Shown: in pieces, positions 22,045 to 30,923 of the stretch
Layout of the letters: each line of letters begins with the position of its first letter
Position numbering within the stretch: the first letter of the stretch is position 1
Source: an uncultured Clostridia bacterium
Lineage (GTDB): Bacteria; Bacillota; Clostridia; TANB77; CAG-508
Length of the DNA: 35,133 nt
Assembly (NCBI GenBank): GCA_947625545.1
Contig: CANQOW010000006.1
Span: forward strand, 1-35,133
Reading direction: 5' to 3'
The notes under the pieces: generated by a model
Databases searched by the model: none
Told to the model about the DNA's origin: nothing
What the model saw: only the letters and a program-made list of their open reading frames with translations
Position numbers and translations under genes: made by a program

Positions 22045-23688
22045 AAATTTGTCAAATTTATTTTTTTCATAAATAATATAAACAATAAAACTTATAATTC
22101 CAATTATTGATATAATTAATGATATTTTACTTAATTTTGTTCCAGTATATTTTACTTCTATTTTTCCATTTGTATTTTTGGGGATTTTAATACTAATAAA
22201 TCCATTTTCTGATTCTTCATAATTTATATATTTATTATTTAATTTTATATTATAACCTAAATAATAAATATATGGTAATTCTATAATACTATCTTGCGTA
22301 AATGTTTCTATGTAAAATTGCATATTTGTTTTTTCTTTTTTTTCGTTTTTTATTTTTGCATTTCCATTTAGTATTATGACTTTATTTTCTCTATTTTGTA
22401 TATATGGTGTTCTTGCTTTTACAGGTAAATAATCGTAATTTGTACATTGCTGACTAAATGCATATATATTTTCTATTTTTTCTGTTTTATATAAATATGA
22501 TATATCAAAATTAAAATCAAAATTTATTATTTTAGACATATATATTCCGCTATATATAATAGTTATAAATATTACTAATATAATTCTTATATTTTTTTCT
22601 TTTATAACACATATACTAATATTTATTCCTGATATAATGCTTAAGAAAAATGTTGAATATAATAACATTCTCCATGGAAATTGTATTATTAAAAATATAT
22701 CTGGTATATTATTCCAAGGAAAAATTTTTGTAGATATTAGAGAAGTTACAATTCCTATAATTAATATAGTAATATATAAATATCTTTTTTCTTTATTTAT
22801 TTTTTTATAGCAAATTGGTGTAAGTAATAGTGGTATTAATATTGTAAATCCTATTGTCATTATTATTTGTTTTAAATTTATTTCTGAATTTACTACAAGT
22901 TCTCTTGATGTCATTCCATCTTTTACCATAGCAATATATTCAGCACCTAATTTATGTTCTAATAATGGTATCATAAAAAAGGAAACTATTAAAATAATAA
23001 AAAATGCATTTATGAATAAATCTTTCCATATTTGTCTGCTATTTTTCCATAATTTTTTCCAATGAAATAAAATTATAATTATACTTAAAATTGCTAGAAT
23101 TAAACTACTAATATTATGTGATAATAAAATTCCTACTGCTCCAATAGTTAATAAATAATTTTTTTTACCTTTTTCATAAAAAATATTGTATAAACCATTA
23201 AATAATAATGGCATAAATACATATACCATTATTTCGCCTATTGCTAATCTTACATATATATCTGTTATAAAATATATAGAGGTTATATATATAGTTGATA
23301 CTATTAATGCTATTTTTTTATTTTTAGTTATTTCTTTTATAAATTGAAACATAAATATACTTGCTAAAATAATTGATAATATTATTATTAATTTCATATC
23401 TATTATATAATTTGGTATTATTAAATAAAATATAACATTTATATATGTACTTAGTGGAGGATAAAATAAATTCCATGAATATCCGAATCCTCCACAAAAA
23501 TTTGATACTATTTCTGGTAATAATTGTCCTGATTTTATTGCTTCAATAGTGGCATAATTTCTTGAAAAATGTGCAGTTCCATCATCTGTAATAAAAAATC
23601 CATTTATAAACAAAGGTATGCACATTAATATTGCGATTAATATTAAAATACTATAATATAATAAATTGTCTTTTTTTAATTTTTTCAT
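22024..23688 (-). CDS. Large GT-C-type membrane glycosyltransferase-like protein
   Basis: A 554-residue protein with about eleven to twelve hydrophobic helices and an extracytoplasmic C-terminal beta domain (about 410-520), closed by a last helix (about 525-543) and a basic tail. The first outer loop holds FITDDGTAHFSRNYATIEAI, an Asp-Asp motif placed as in GT-C lipid-sugar glycosyltransferases. The layout resembles the YfhO / 6-pyruvoyl-tetrahydropterin-synthase-related membrane proteins involved in modifying envelope polymers. The donor and acceptor are unknown. An ECF-type promoter identical in form to that of the adjacent sigma operon precedes it, so it is probably the main target of that sigma factor. 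AAAGGA precedes the ATG. Confidence 0.78.
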   Translation of the reverse strand: MKKLKKDNLLYYSILILIAILMCIPLFINGFFITDDGTAHFSRNYATIEAIKSGQLLPEIVSNFCGGFGYSWNLFYPPLSTYINVIFYLIIPNYIIDMKLIIILSIILASIFMFQFIKEITKNKKIALIVSTIYITSIYFITDIYVRLAIGEIMVYVFMPLLFNGLYNIFYEKGKKNYLLTIGAVGILLSHNISSLILAILSIIIILFHWKKLWKNSRQIWKDLFINAFFIILIVSFFMIPLLEHKLGAEYIAMVKDGMTSRELVVNSEINLKQIIMTIGFTILIPLLLTPICYKKINKEKRYLYITILIIGIVTSLISTKIFPWNNIPDIFLIIQFPWRMLLYSTFFLSIISGINISICVIKEKNIRIILVIFITIIYSGIYMSKIINFDFNFDISYLYKTEKIENIYAFSQQCTNYDYLPVKARTPYIQNRENKVIILNGNAKIKNEKKEKTNMQFYIETFTQDSIIELPYIYYLGYNIKLNNKYINYEESENGFISIKIPKNTNGKIEVKYTGTKLSKISLIISIIGIISFIVYIIYEKNKFDKFCNKIVK

Positions 23689-23725
23689 ATATTTTCCTTT
23701 TTTATTTTTTGTTTATATTATTTTA

Positions 23726-23752
23726 GACAATTTATTATATTAATTTGTTACA
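23726..23752 (-). promoter_or_regulatory. ECF-type promoter, copy B (membrane protein gene)
   Basis: On the minus strand, TGTAAC (23752-23747), a 17-bp spacer ending AATAAAT, then TGTCTAA (from 23729), about 38 bp before the start codon. It matches copy A at both boxes, in spacer length, and in the final seven spacer bases. Confidence 0.75.
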
Positions 23753-23767
23753 AAAAATGATTAAGTA

Positions 23768-26440
23768 TTATATATTTTCATTTCTTATTGTCTCTATTGT
23801 ATTTTGTTTATTTATTTTATTCATTGAATATCTCATTATTAATGAAATTAATATAAATACTGCTATTATTGTAATTAATATTGCTAATATTGGTAATTTA
23901 TAAGGTAAGCCATCTAATTCGTCTTTTAATAAATAATGTATTACGTAAGATAATATTATTCCTACGGGGATACCGAATATTAATGCTTTTATTCCCATAA
24001 ATGCAGTTTCTAATTTTATCATTCTGCTAAATTCTTTTGTTGTCATTCCAATTGATTTTAGCATTGCAAATTCTTGCTTTCTTAATTCCATATTTGTTGT
24101 AATTGTATTAAATATGTTTGTTATTCCTATTAATGTTATTACTATTATAAATCCATACAAGAAAATGCCAATTAATGTGAATAAATTATTCATTGCTTTT
24201 ACATTTTCATCTATGTTTGATATTGAATAACTGCCCTCATCTTTTAATGTTCGTTCTATATCGTCTTGTAATTTATTTGCATTACTTGTTTTAAATAATA
24301 TTTCTTCTGTATTTGCTTGTGCTATTTTATTAAATAATTCGTCACTTAATATTAATAATGAACATGTTGTTGAATTTTTTAACCAAATTGGTTTTTTATC
24401 TGTTAAATAACCTATTTCTATTGTGGTTGTTTCGTCATTTTGCATTATTCCTTTTATTTTATCTCCAACTTGATATGAATATACTCTCATATATTGTTTG
24501 TGTTCTTTATTATTTTCATCTTTTGATGTCATTGTTAAATAATCTATTAATATTCCTTTGTCTTTTATTTCTTCATAATCTAAACCTAATTCTTTTATGT
24601 ATTTTTTATATGGTTCATCTCCTAAAACCGTAAGGATTATTCCTGTTCTTACTTCTTCATTTGGTTCTATATTAAACCAATCTATATATTCTTTGCTAAA
24701 TGCTAATTGTTTTCCTATAAATGACATACCTTCTTGTCTTATTATTGCGTAATCTTCTATTCCGTCTAATTGTGTTATTTCTAGATATTTTTTATAATCA
24801 TCATCGTTTTTTAATTTTCTTACATATAGTGATAAATTATATTCTGTTAAATTTAACTCTTGTTCTACTAAATCAAATGCTATGCTCATAAAACTTGATA
24901 GCGATATAAATACCATTACTGATACTGCTATTGATATTATTGTTGTTCTATATTTTTTCTTATTTCTTTTTAAATTTTTAAGTGATATTTCTCCTCCCAT
25001 TCCAAATATTTTCTTTATTATTTTTGGTGTTTTTATTTTTTTATAATTTATTTTTATATCTGCACTATTTCTTATTGAGTCTATTGGTGTTATTTTTGAT
25101 GCTTTTTTTGCACTTTTTAATGCCGAAAAGTATATTGTTACTATTCCTAATATTATTGAAATAATTACTGCCATTATTGAAAATACAAATTCTAATTTTA
25201 ATCCTTCTTCTGTTAGGAAATTACTTAAATAATAATTGCTTACTATTATTAAAATATATGATGCTATAAAGCCTGAAATTATCCCTAATGGTATTCCTAT
25301 AATTCCTAATATTGTTGCTTCGTAAAATACATTTTTCTTTATCTGTTTTTTAGTTGCTCCTATACTTCTTAACATTCCATATTGTTTTATTTTTTCTGTT
25401 ATTGATATGTCAAAACTATTTTTTATACAAAATACTGATGTTACTATTATTATTCCTAATACTATACATACAACTGCACCTAAGCCTCCTATTCCACTAT
25501 CTTTAATTGGATTTGTTTCTAATCCTATTAAGTAATCGTTCATTTTTTCTTCATATTTTTTGTGTTCTCTTTGTTCTAGATATTGGTCGTAATTTTCTTT
25601 TGTAAATTTTCCTTGCATTATTTTTTCGTATAATTCTTCATCTATTCCTATTATGTTTGCGGTTACTTTATCTGCATTTTTTGTTCCTTCTTTTGTGTAT
25701 CTTGCATATACATCTACTTTTCCTTCTTGTATATTATTTTCTTCAATATATGTTATAAATGTATAACCTGGTGCTGAATATTCTTCTATGTTTGTTGCTG
25801 GTCTTTGTATTTTTCCTACTATTTTATATGTTATTGTTTTTGTGTCTATTATTTTTTCGTTACTTTGCTCTTTTAGCGTATTTTCTTGTCCATTTATTTC
25901 TTCTACTATTGCTTCTGATACATAAGGATTTGACTGGTCTAGTTCGTAGTTGTCATTTGTTACTCTTTTTCCTACTTCTAGTGTTATTGTTTCTCCTACA
26001 TTTAATTTTAATCTTCCGTTAGTTTCTAGGTGTGTTGGTATTAATATTTCGTTTTCATTTTCTGGTAGTCTTCCTTCAACTAATTTTATTGATAAATTTT
26101 CTAATGCTGATGTTGTAAATGCTTTTATGTATGCATAAGGTTTGTCTTCATTTTTTGATGCTATTTTTGCATATCCTATATTTTTTACTAGGTTTATTTT
26201 TTCTACTTCTCTATTGTATTTAAAAGTGTCTATTTCATTTATTGGTACATTATAGAATGCAACATGGAAGTTTCCTTTTTCTTGTTTTTCATAAGTTATT
26301 AATGATTTTATTGCACTTGCATATATTGATGCAACTGCCGTTATTAGTGCAACAGATAGTGTTATTCCTATTATTGTTACTATCGTTCTTTTTTTGTTTA
26401 ATTTTAAATTTTTTATTGTTAATTTATTAAGTAAGTTCAT
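23768..26440 (-). CDS. ABC transporter permease with two FtsX domains
   Basis: An 890-residue FtsX/MacB-type permease. It has an N-terminal helix (about 19-41), an extracytoplasmic domain, and a first FtsX block of three helices (about 315-445) with EKIKQYGMLRSIGATKKQI. A fourth helix (near 500) and a second extracytoplasmic domain follow. A final FtsX block (about 755-880) contains MELRKQEFAMLKSIGMTTKEF. Two FtsX modules in one chain are typical of clostridial peptide-resistance or lipoprotein-type exporters. Its ATPase partner is encoded 2 bp upstream. It lacks the single long outer domain expected of BceB, so a bacitracin-sensor assignment is not made. Confidence 0.9.
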   Translation of the reverse strand: MNLLNKLTIKNLKLNKKRTIVTIIGITLSVALITAVASIYASAIKSLITYEKQEKGNFHVAFYNVPINEIDTFKYNREVEKINLVKNIGYAKIASKNEDKPYAYIKAFTTSALENLSIKLVEGRLPENENEILIPTHLETNGRLKLNVGETITLEVGKRVTNDNYELDQSNPYVSEAIVEEINGQENTLKEQSNEKIIDTKTITYKIVGKIQRPATNIEEYSAPGYTFITYIEENNIQEGKVDVYARYTKEGTKNADKVTANIIGIDEELYEKIMQGKFTKENYDQYLEQREHKKYEEKMNDYLIGLETNPIKDSGIGGLGAVVCIVLGIIIVTSVFCIKNSFDISITEKIKQYGMLRSIGATKKQIKKNVFYEATILGIIGIPLGIISGFIASYILIIVSNYYLSNFLTEEGLKLEFVFSIMAVIISIILGIVTIYFSALKSAKKASKITPIDSIRNSADIKINYKKIKTPKIIKKIFGMGGEISLKNLKRNKKKYRTTIISIAVSVMVFISLSSFMSIAFDLVEQELNLTEYNLSLYVRKLKNDDDYKKYLEITQLDGIEDYAIIRQEGMSFIGKQLAFSKEYIDWFNIEPNEEVRTGIILTVLGDEPYKKYIKELGLDYEEIKDKGILIDYLTMTSKDENNKEHKQYMRVYSYQVGDKIKGIMQNDETTTIEIGYLTDKKPIWLKNSTTCSLLILSDELFNKIAQANTEEILFKTSNANKLQDDIERTLKDEGSYSISNIDENVKAMNNLFTLIGIFLYGFIIVITLIGITNIFNTITTNMELRKQEFAMLKSIGMTTKEFSRMIKLETAFMGIKALIFGIPVGIILSYVIHYLLKDELDGLPYKLPILAILITIIAVFILISLIMRYSMNKINKQNTIETIRNENI

Positions 26441-26442
26441 TT

Positions 26443-27114
26443 TTAATCCTCCTTAATAATTTTTCCATCTTCAATTTTTATTATTCTATCTGCTATTTTT
26501 GCTATTTCTAAGTTGTGTGTTATCATTATTATTGTTTGTTTTAGTTCTTTATTTGTCTTTTTTAATAATGATACTATTTCGTCACTTGATTTTGAGTCTA
26601 AGTTTCCTGTTGGTTCGTCTGCTAATATTATTGTTGGGTTTGTAATTAGGGCTCTTCCTATACTTGTTCTTTGTTGTTGTCCTCCTGATAGTTCATTTGG
26701 TAAATGTTTTCTTCTATTTTCTAGTCCTAGTAGTTTTAGCATTTCGTCTATTTTTTCTTTTTCTATTTCTCTATTGTCTAATGATAATGGTAAGGTTATG
26801 TTTTCTTCTACGTTTAATATTGGTATTAGGTTATAGAATTGATATATTAATCCTACTTGTCTTCTTCTAAATATTGCTAGTTTGTCGTCATTAAAGTTGA
26901 ATATATCGTTTCCGTCTATATATACTTTTCCTGATGTCGGTCTATCTACTCCTCCTATTAAGTGTAGCAGTGTTGATTTTCCACTTCCTGATGCTCCTAC
27001 TATTGCTACAAATTCTCCTTTTTCTATGCTGAATGATACGTTGTCTAGTGCTACTACTTTGTTTTGCTCTTTTCCGTATATTTTGGTTAGGTTTTCTACT
27101 TTTAGTATTTCCAT
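26443..27114 (-). CDS. ABC transporter ATP-binding protein (MacB/LolD class)
   Basis: A 223-residue ATPase with Walker A Gly40-Thr48 (GASGSGKST), Q-loop Gln92, signature LSGGQQQR from 142, Walker B ILADEPTGNLDSKSS and His200 (ITHN). Length and the DEPTGNLD segment place it in the LolD/MacB group that powers FtsX permeases. It lies 2 bp before the 890-residue permease gene, so the two form one transporter. The promoter region has a perfect TATAAT with two GTAAC direct repeats where a -35 box should be, suggesting activator control. Confidence 0.95.
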   Translation of the reverse strand: MEILKVENLTKIYGKEQNKVVALDNVSFSIEKGEFVAIVGASGSGKSTLLHLIGGVDRPTSGKVYIDGNDIFNFNDDKLAIFRRRQVGLIYQFYNLIPILNVEENITLPLSLDNREIEKEKIDEMLKLLGLENRRKHLPNELSGGQQQRTSIGRALITNPTIILADEPTGNLDSKSSDEIVSLLKKTNKELKQTIIMITHNLEIAKIADRIIKIEDGKIIKED

Positions 27115-27145
27115 TTTTTTATTTTCCCCTTTCTTGTTTTTTTTG

Positions 27146-27177
27146 ATTATATCATGGGTATGTTACAACTGGGTTAC
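27146..27177 (-). promoter_or_regulatory. Activator-type promoter of the ATPase/permease operon
   Basis: On the minus strand, GTAAC occurs at 27177-27173 and 27166-27162, exactly 11 bp apart. A gap of 10 bp and a perfect TATAAT (27151-27146) follow. No -35 hexamer sits at 17 bp. Direct repeats of 11 bp ending about 10 bp before the -10 box are the PhoB/OmpR-family arrangement. Confidence 0.5.
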
Positions 27178-27221
27178 TTTTATAAAAATATTTTTTTGTT
27201 TTTTATATTAATAATTTCATT

Positions 27222-27262
27222 AAAAAAAGTAATATAGTTTTATTTGCTATATTACTTTTTTT
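27222..27262. terminator. Bidirectional terminator after the DinD-like gene
   Basis: Perfect 16-bp arms at 27222-27237 and 27247-27262 around a 9-nt loop, with A and T runs forming tails in both directions. It ends the minus-strand DinD-like gene that stops at 27331. It is the first part of a direct repeat found again at 28343. Confidence 0.75.
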
Positions 27263-27294
27263 TCTTGATATATTGTATTTTATAGATTTGCACG
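27227..27294. repeat. Direct repeat flanking the DinD-like gene, left copy
   Basis: About 67 bp beginning AAGTAATATAGTTTTATTT and running through ATATATTGTATTTTATAGAT to TTTGCAC. It aligns over its whole length with 28343-28408, with about ten differences and a 2-bp gap. The two copies enclose one gene and its promoter. Confidence 0.6.
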
Positions 27295-27330
27295 TTTTTT
27301 ATTTTATTAATGTTTCATCATATTAATTTT

Positions 27331-28185
27331 TCAAGATATTTCTTTTACCTCTTTTTCATCTATATAATTATACTTCAATTTATTTGACTTTGTTACAACA
27401 GATTCCCCTAGATTTTTTTCAATATCATCTCTTGCAACTTTTGCAGCATGACCACCCATTTTTGCTACTTTAATATTTTCTTTTAAGCCATTTGGTTTTT
27501 GTTTAACGGCAAGTCTTTTAGTAGCTTCTTCAGATAAATCAGTTAATATTAATTCAATATTATCCATATTGTCTCTTAAATTTTCTTTTCTCAATCCTTT
27601 ATATTGTTTATATTCTTTAGCCGTCATTCCAGACCATTCTTTATATATTTCATTTGTTAATATTGCATACTCAATATTGCTTTCTATTCCATTTTCTTTC
27701 CATACATCAGTTAACTTTTTTCTTTCTTGAAGTGACTTTATTCTTTTAGCAATCCATTCTTCATCATATCCTTTAACACGATATAAATTAATTGCTCTTT
27801 GCAATGCTATTGACGGACTAAAAGTTTCATCAATTCTTTCTTTTCCTAGATGAGCTAACCATTGTTTTATAGGTTCAGCATTTTTTGATGGTATTGATTC
27901 AATTATACGAAACATTCCTTCTATATCAGTAACATCTGTTGCACGATATTTACCATCTTGTGCTTTTAATTTCAACTGGTGACAATTTGTCACCGTTTCA
28001 TTTCCTTCTGTTTTAAGTCTTTGCTTTAACTTATTCCAATATTTTCTTCCATCCTTACTTTCTGATATAATACTTACAATATCTACAACACTAATAAAAT
28101 ATTTTTCTTCATCTTTATTCCATATAGTTCTAATTGTTTCATTATTAAAAATTTTATTTATTAAATGCATATTACTTTCATTCAT
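27331..28185 (-). CDS. BRO-N / DinD-like antirepressor-type protein
   Basis: A 284-residue protein. The N-terminal half (about 10-110) is a BRO-N domain (TIRTIWNKDEEKYFISVVDI, KYWNKLKQRL, YRATDVTDIEGMFRII), used by phage antirepressors to bind DNA. The C-terminal half resembles DNA-damage-inducible protein D: IEYAILTNEIYKEWSGMTAK, then KGLRKENLRDNM and an AxxGGxxAKxAR segment. Members sit in phages and mobile islands or serve as stand-alone SOS-linked genes. The ATG at 28185 follows GAGGAAAAA; a TTG at 28221 has no ribosome site. It has its own consensus promoter, and no LexA-like box is obvious. Roughly 67-bp direct repeats flank it, consistent with acquisition as a cassette. Confidence 0.85.
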   Translation of the reverse strand: MNESNMHLINKIFNNETIRTIWNKDEEKYFISVVDIVSIISESKDGRKYWNKLKQRLKTEGNETVTNCHQLKLKAQDGKYRATDVTDIEGMFRIIESIPSKNAEPIKQWLAHLGKERIDETFSPSIALQRAINLYRVKGYDEEWIAKRIKSLQERKKLTDVWKENGIESNIEYAILTNEIYKEWSGMTAKEYKQYKGLRKENLRDNMDNIELILTDLSEEATKRLAVKQKPNGLKENIKVAKMGGHAAKVARDDIEKNLGESVVTKSNKLKYNYIDEKEVKEIS

Positions 28186-28268
28186 TTTTTCCTCTTTTTT
28201 ACAATTATTAAATAATTTCAAATAGTAAAACTTTATTAAATTGACGTTATTTTAATTATTTTACTAAA

Positions 28269-28297
28269 TTTATATAACATAATTTTATTTTTGTCAA
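28269..28297 (-). promoter_or_regulatory. Promoter of the DinD-like gene
   Basis: On the minus strand, perfect TTGACA (28297-28292), a 17-bp spacer and TATAAA (28274-28269). The leader is about 80 nt. Both this promoter and the gene lie inside the flanking direct repeats. Confidence 0.7.
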
Positions 28298-28340
28298 CAA
28301 AAATATTTCGACTTTATTTTACATTTTTTGACAATTTAAA

Positions 28341-28375
28341 AGAAGTAATATAGTTTTATTTTCTATATTACTTCT
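28341..28375 (-). terminator. Terminator of the copper/ABC operon
   Basis: Perfect 13-bp arms AGAAGTAATATAG (28341-28353) and CTATATTACTTCT (28363-28375) with a 9-nt loop, followed on the minus strand by TTTAAATT. It lies about 100 bp beyond the copA stop. Confidence 0.6.
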
Positions 28376-28408
28376 TCCTTCATATATTACATTTTCTAGA
28401 TGCGCACA
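28343..28408. repeat. Direct repeat flanking the DinD-like gene, right copy
   Basis: Second copy of the roughly 67-bp block at 27227-27294, starting with the same 19 bases AAGTAATATAGTTTTATTT and ending in TCTAGATGCGCAC. The unit includes the terminator hairpin and about 35 bp beside it. Confidence 0.6.
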
Positions 28409-28472
28409 TATTTTAACGTCCCCAATGTGCGATGTGCATGTGCGATTTTTTTGTTTCCCCGGCGTGCGCGTT
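28396..28472. repeat. G+C-rich GTGCG/CGCAC hairpin block, copy 2, downstream of copA
   Basis: Directly after the copA stop lies a G+C-rich block with tandem ATGTGCG, ATGTGC, ATGTGCG (28430-28444). Alternative pairings are visible: GCGCACAT (28401-28408) with ATGTGCG, and GCGCAC with the GTGCGCG at 28463-28469. TCCCC occurs twice. A T run (28446-28452) sits in the middle. It stands out sharply from the AT-rich surroundings and could be a 3'-UTR structure or a dispersed extragenic repeat. Confidence 0.5.
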
Positions 28473-30686
28473 TTAAGCACCTATGCGAATTTTCTTTAAT
28501 CTTAATGCGTTTAATACTACTGTTATACTGCTTAATACCATTGCAAGACTTGCTATCATTGGGTTTATTGATATTCCTATTGGTTTTAATATTCCTATTG
28601 CTATTGGTATCATTAAACAGTTATAGAAAAATGCCCAGAATAAGTTTTGTTTTATATTTCTTATTGTTTTTTTGCTTATGTTTATTAAATTTATTATGCT
28701 CATTAAGTTATTTCTTGTTAATATTACATCTGATGAGTCCATTGCTATGTCTGTTCCACTATTTACACTAATTCCTATATCACTATTTGCTAATGCTGGG
28801 CTATCATTTATTCCATCTCCACACATTATTACAAATTTATTTTCTGTTTTTAATTGTTTTATTGTTTCTGCTTTTTCTGCTGGTAGTACATTTGATATTA
28901 CTTTTGTTATTCCTATTTCTTTTGCTATTTTTTCTGCGGTTTTACTATTATCTCCTGTTAGCATTATTGTTTCTATTTTATTTTTGTTTAATATTTCTAT
29001 TACTTTTTTTACATTTTCTCTTACTATATCGTTTACACCTATTATTGCATTTATTTTTTTGTTTTTTACTACATATATAATGCTATTTCCTTTTTCTGCT
29101 AATTCTTGTTCGTCTTTTTCGTATTTATTTTCTATTTTGTATTTTTCTAATATTTTTTGGTTTCCTATTATTATTTCTTCATTTTCTATTTTTCCTACTA
29201 TTCCTAGTCCTGCTATATTTTCAAATTCTTCTACTTCTAATATTGGTAGTTTATTTTCTTCTAAATAGTCTGTAAATGCTTTTGCTATTGGGTGTGTTGA
29301 TTTACTTTCTAGGCTTCCTACTTGTTGTATTATTTTTTCATTTTCTATTTTGCTATAATTTTTTATTTCTGCTATTTTTAGTTTTCCATAAGTTAATGTT
29401 CCTGTTTTATCGAATATTATTGTATTTGCTTTTTGTGCGTTTTCTAATATTTCACTCTTTTTTACTAATATTCCATTACTTGCACATATTCCTTCACTTA
29501 TTACAATTGCGAGTGGTGTTGCTAGTCCTAAACTGCATGGACATGCTACTACTAATACTGTTACAAATGTTGATAGTGCTTCACTTATATTCTTTGTTGT
29601 TATTATATATATTAGAAATGTTAGTATTGCGATTATCATTACTGTTGGTACGAATATTCCTGATATTTTGTCTGCCGTTTTTGCTATTGGTGCTTTGGTG
29701 TTACTTGCTTCTATAACTAATTTTACTATTTGTGATATTGTACTTTCTTTTCCTATTTTTTCTGCTCTATATTCTATGTATCCGTCATAGTTTATACTTC
29801 CTGCTATTACTTTGTTTCCTATTTCTTTTTGTATTGGCTTACTTTCTCCTGTTATAAATGATTCGTCTAAGTGTGCTTTCCCTAAGATTATTTCTCCATC
29901 TACTGCTATTTTTTCTCCCGGTTTTGATATTATTATATCTCCTTTTTTTATTTCGTCTAGTGTAACTGTTTTTTCTATTCCATCTATTTTTATTGTTGCA
30001 GTTTCTGGTGTTATTTTTACTAATTTACTTATTGCTTCTTTTGTTTTGTCTTTGCTTATTTTATCTATATATCTGCCTAATTTTATGAAGTATATTATTA
30101 TTGCAGTTGATTCAAAGTATAGGTTCATTGTATATTGTTGGTTTCCTGTTATTATTTTATATGTTCCATATAGGCTATATATTAAACTGCTTAATACTCC
30201 TATTCCTACTAATGTGTCCATGTTTGGTGTTTTATGAATTAGGTTTTTATATCCATTTTTTAATATGTCTCTTCCATATATTAAAAATGCTATTGTTATT
30301 ATTAGCATTGTAATTGCATAGTTTATTCCATTTGTCATAGGGTTTATTATTTCTATTGTTGGTAATTTTAGCATGTGTCCCATTGATATATACATTAAGA
30401 TTATTGCTAGTATTGTGTATATTATAAATTTTATTTTTTCTTTTTTGTTTTTGTCTTCTATTTTTATTTCTTTAAATTCTCCTAGACTTTTAAATCCGGC
30501 TTGTTTTATATATTCTTCTATTTTTTCTTGATTTACTATTTTTTCGTCATATTCTACTAATGCGTTTGCCATTACTAAGTTTACGGTTGCTTTTTCTATT
30601 CCTTTTTGCTTATTTAGGTATTTTTCTAGTCCATTTGAACATGCTGAACATGTCATTCCTTCTATTGCTAATATTATTTTTTTCAT
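28473..30686 (-). CDS. copA: Copper-exporting P1B-type ATPase
   Basis: A 737-residue heavy-metal P-type ATPase that pumps Cu(I) out of the cytosol. It has one N-terminal metal-binding domain (GMTCSAC, Cys13 and Cys16) and eight membrane helices. The intramembrane CPC motif (VVACPCSLGLATPLA) and the phosphorylation site DKTGTLTYG are present. It also has the SEHP-type segment (STHPIAKAF), the TGDNSKTA and GDGINDSPAL hinge motifs, and the downstream MxxSS segment (AMDSSDVIL). CPC with one CxxC domain indicates copper or silver rather than zinc. It follows copZ by 28 bp and is last in a five-gene operon. No CsoR or CopY regulator is in the window. Confidence 0.96.
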   Translation of the reverse strand: MKKIILAIEGMTCSACSNGLEKYLNKQKGIEKATVNLVMANALVEYDEKIVNQEKIEEYIKQAGFKSLGEFKEIKIEDKNKKEKIKFIIYTILAIILMYISMGHMLKLPTIEIINPMTNGINYAITMLIITIAFLIYGRDILKNGYKNLIHKTPNMDTLVGIGVLSSLIYSLYGTYKIITGNQQYTMNLYFESTAIIIYFIKLGRYIDKISKDKTKEAISKLVKITPETATIKIDGIEKTVTLDEIKKGDIIISKPGEKIAVDGEIILGKAHLDESFITGESKPIQKEIGNKVIAGSINYDGYIEYRAEKIGKESTISQIVKLVIEASNTKAPIAKTADKISGIFVPTVMIIAILTFLIYIITTKNISEALSTFVTVLVVACPCSLGLATPLAIVISEGICASNGILVKKSEILENAQKANTIIFDKTGTLTYGKLKIAEIKNYSKIENEKIIQQVGSLESKSTHPIAKAFTDYLEENKLPILEVEEFENIAGLGIVGKIENEEIIIGNQKILEKYKIENKYEKDEQELAEKGNSIIYVVKNKKINAIIGVNDIVRENVKKVIEILNKNKIETIMLTGDNSKTAEKIAKEIGITKVISNVLPAEKAETIKQLKTENKFVIMCGDGINDSPALANSDIGISVNSGTDIAMDSSDVILTRNNLMSIINLINISKKTIRNIKQNLFWAFFYNCLMIPIAIGILKPIGISINPMIASLAMVLSSITVVLNALRLKKIRIGA

Positions 30687-30714
30687 TTTTTATTCCTTTC
30701 TTTAAAAGAATATT

Positions 30715-30921
30715 TTATTTTTCAATTTCAAATCCTAAATCTTCTATTTTTTCTTCTATTTCTTTTTGGTTTATTTCTTCTTTATATTCTATTGTTACTT
30801 CTCCTTTTTGATGGTTTGCTGTTACTTTTTCTATTCCTTCTACATTTTTTAATACATTTTCTATTCTTTTTTCACATCCTGTACATTCCATTCCTTGTAC
30901 TTTTATTATTGTTTCTTTCAT
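30715..30921 (-). CDS. copZ: Copper chaperone CopZ-like HMA protein
   Basis: A 68-residue single heavy-metal-associated domain of the ferredoxin-like fold, with Cys13 and Cys16 in GMECTGCEKRIE. It is the size of CopZ, which carries Cu(I) to CopA. The ribosome site AAGGAGA lies in the end of the thioesterase gene, whose stop is only 2 bp upstream. copA follows after 28 bp, supporting the copper assignment over mercury. Confidence 0.92.
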   Translation of the reverse strand: MKETIIKVQGMECTGCEKRIENVLKNVEGIEKVTANHQKGEVTIEYKEEINQKEIEEKIEDLGFEIEK

Positions 30922-30923
30922 AA

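Noticed and set aside
27146-27177. TGTAAC at 27167-27162 as a third ECF promoter
   Set aside because: No TGTC lies 16-18 bp downstream; instead there is a perfect sigma-A TATAAT at 10 bp, and the box is part of an 11-bp direct repeat.
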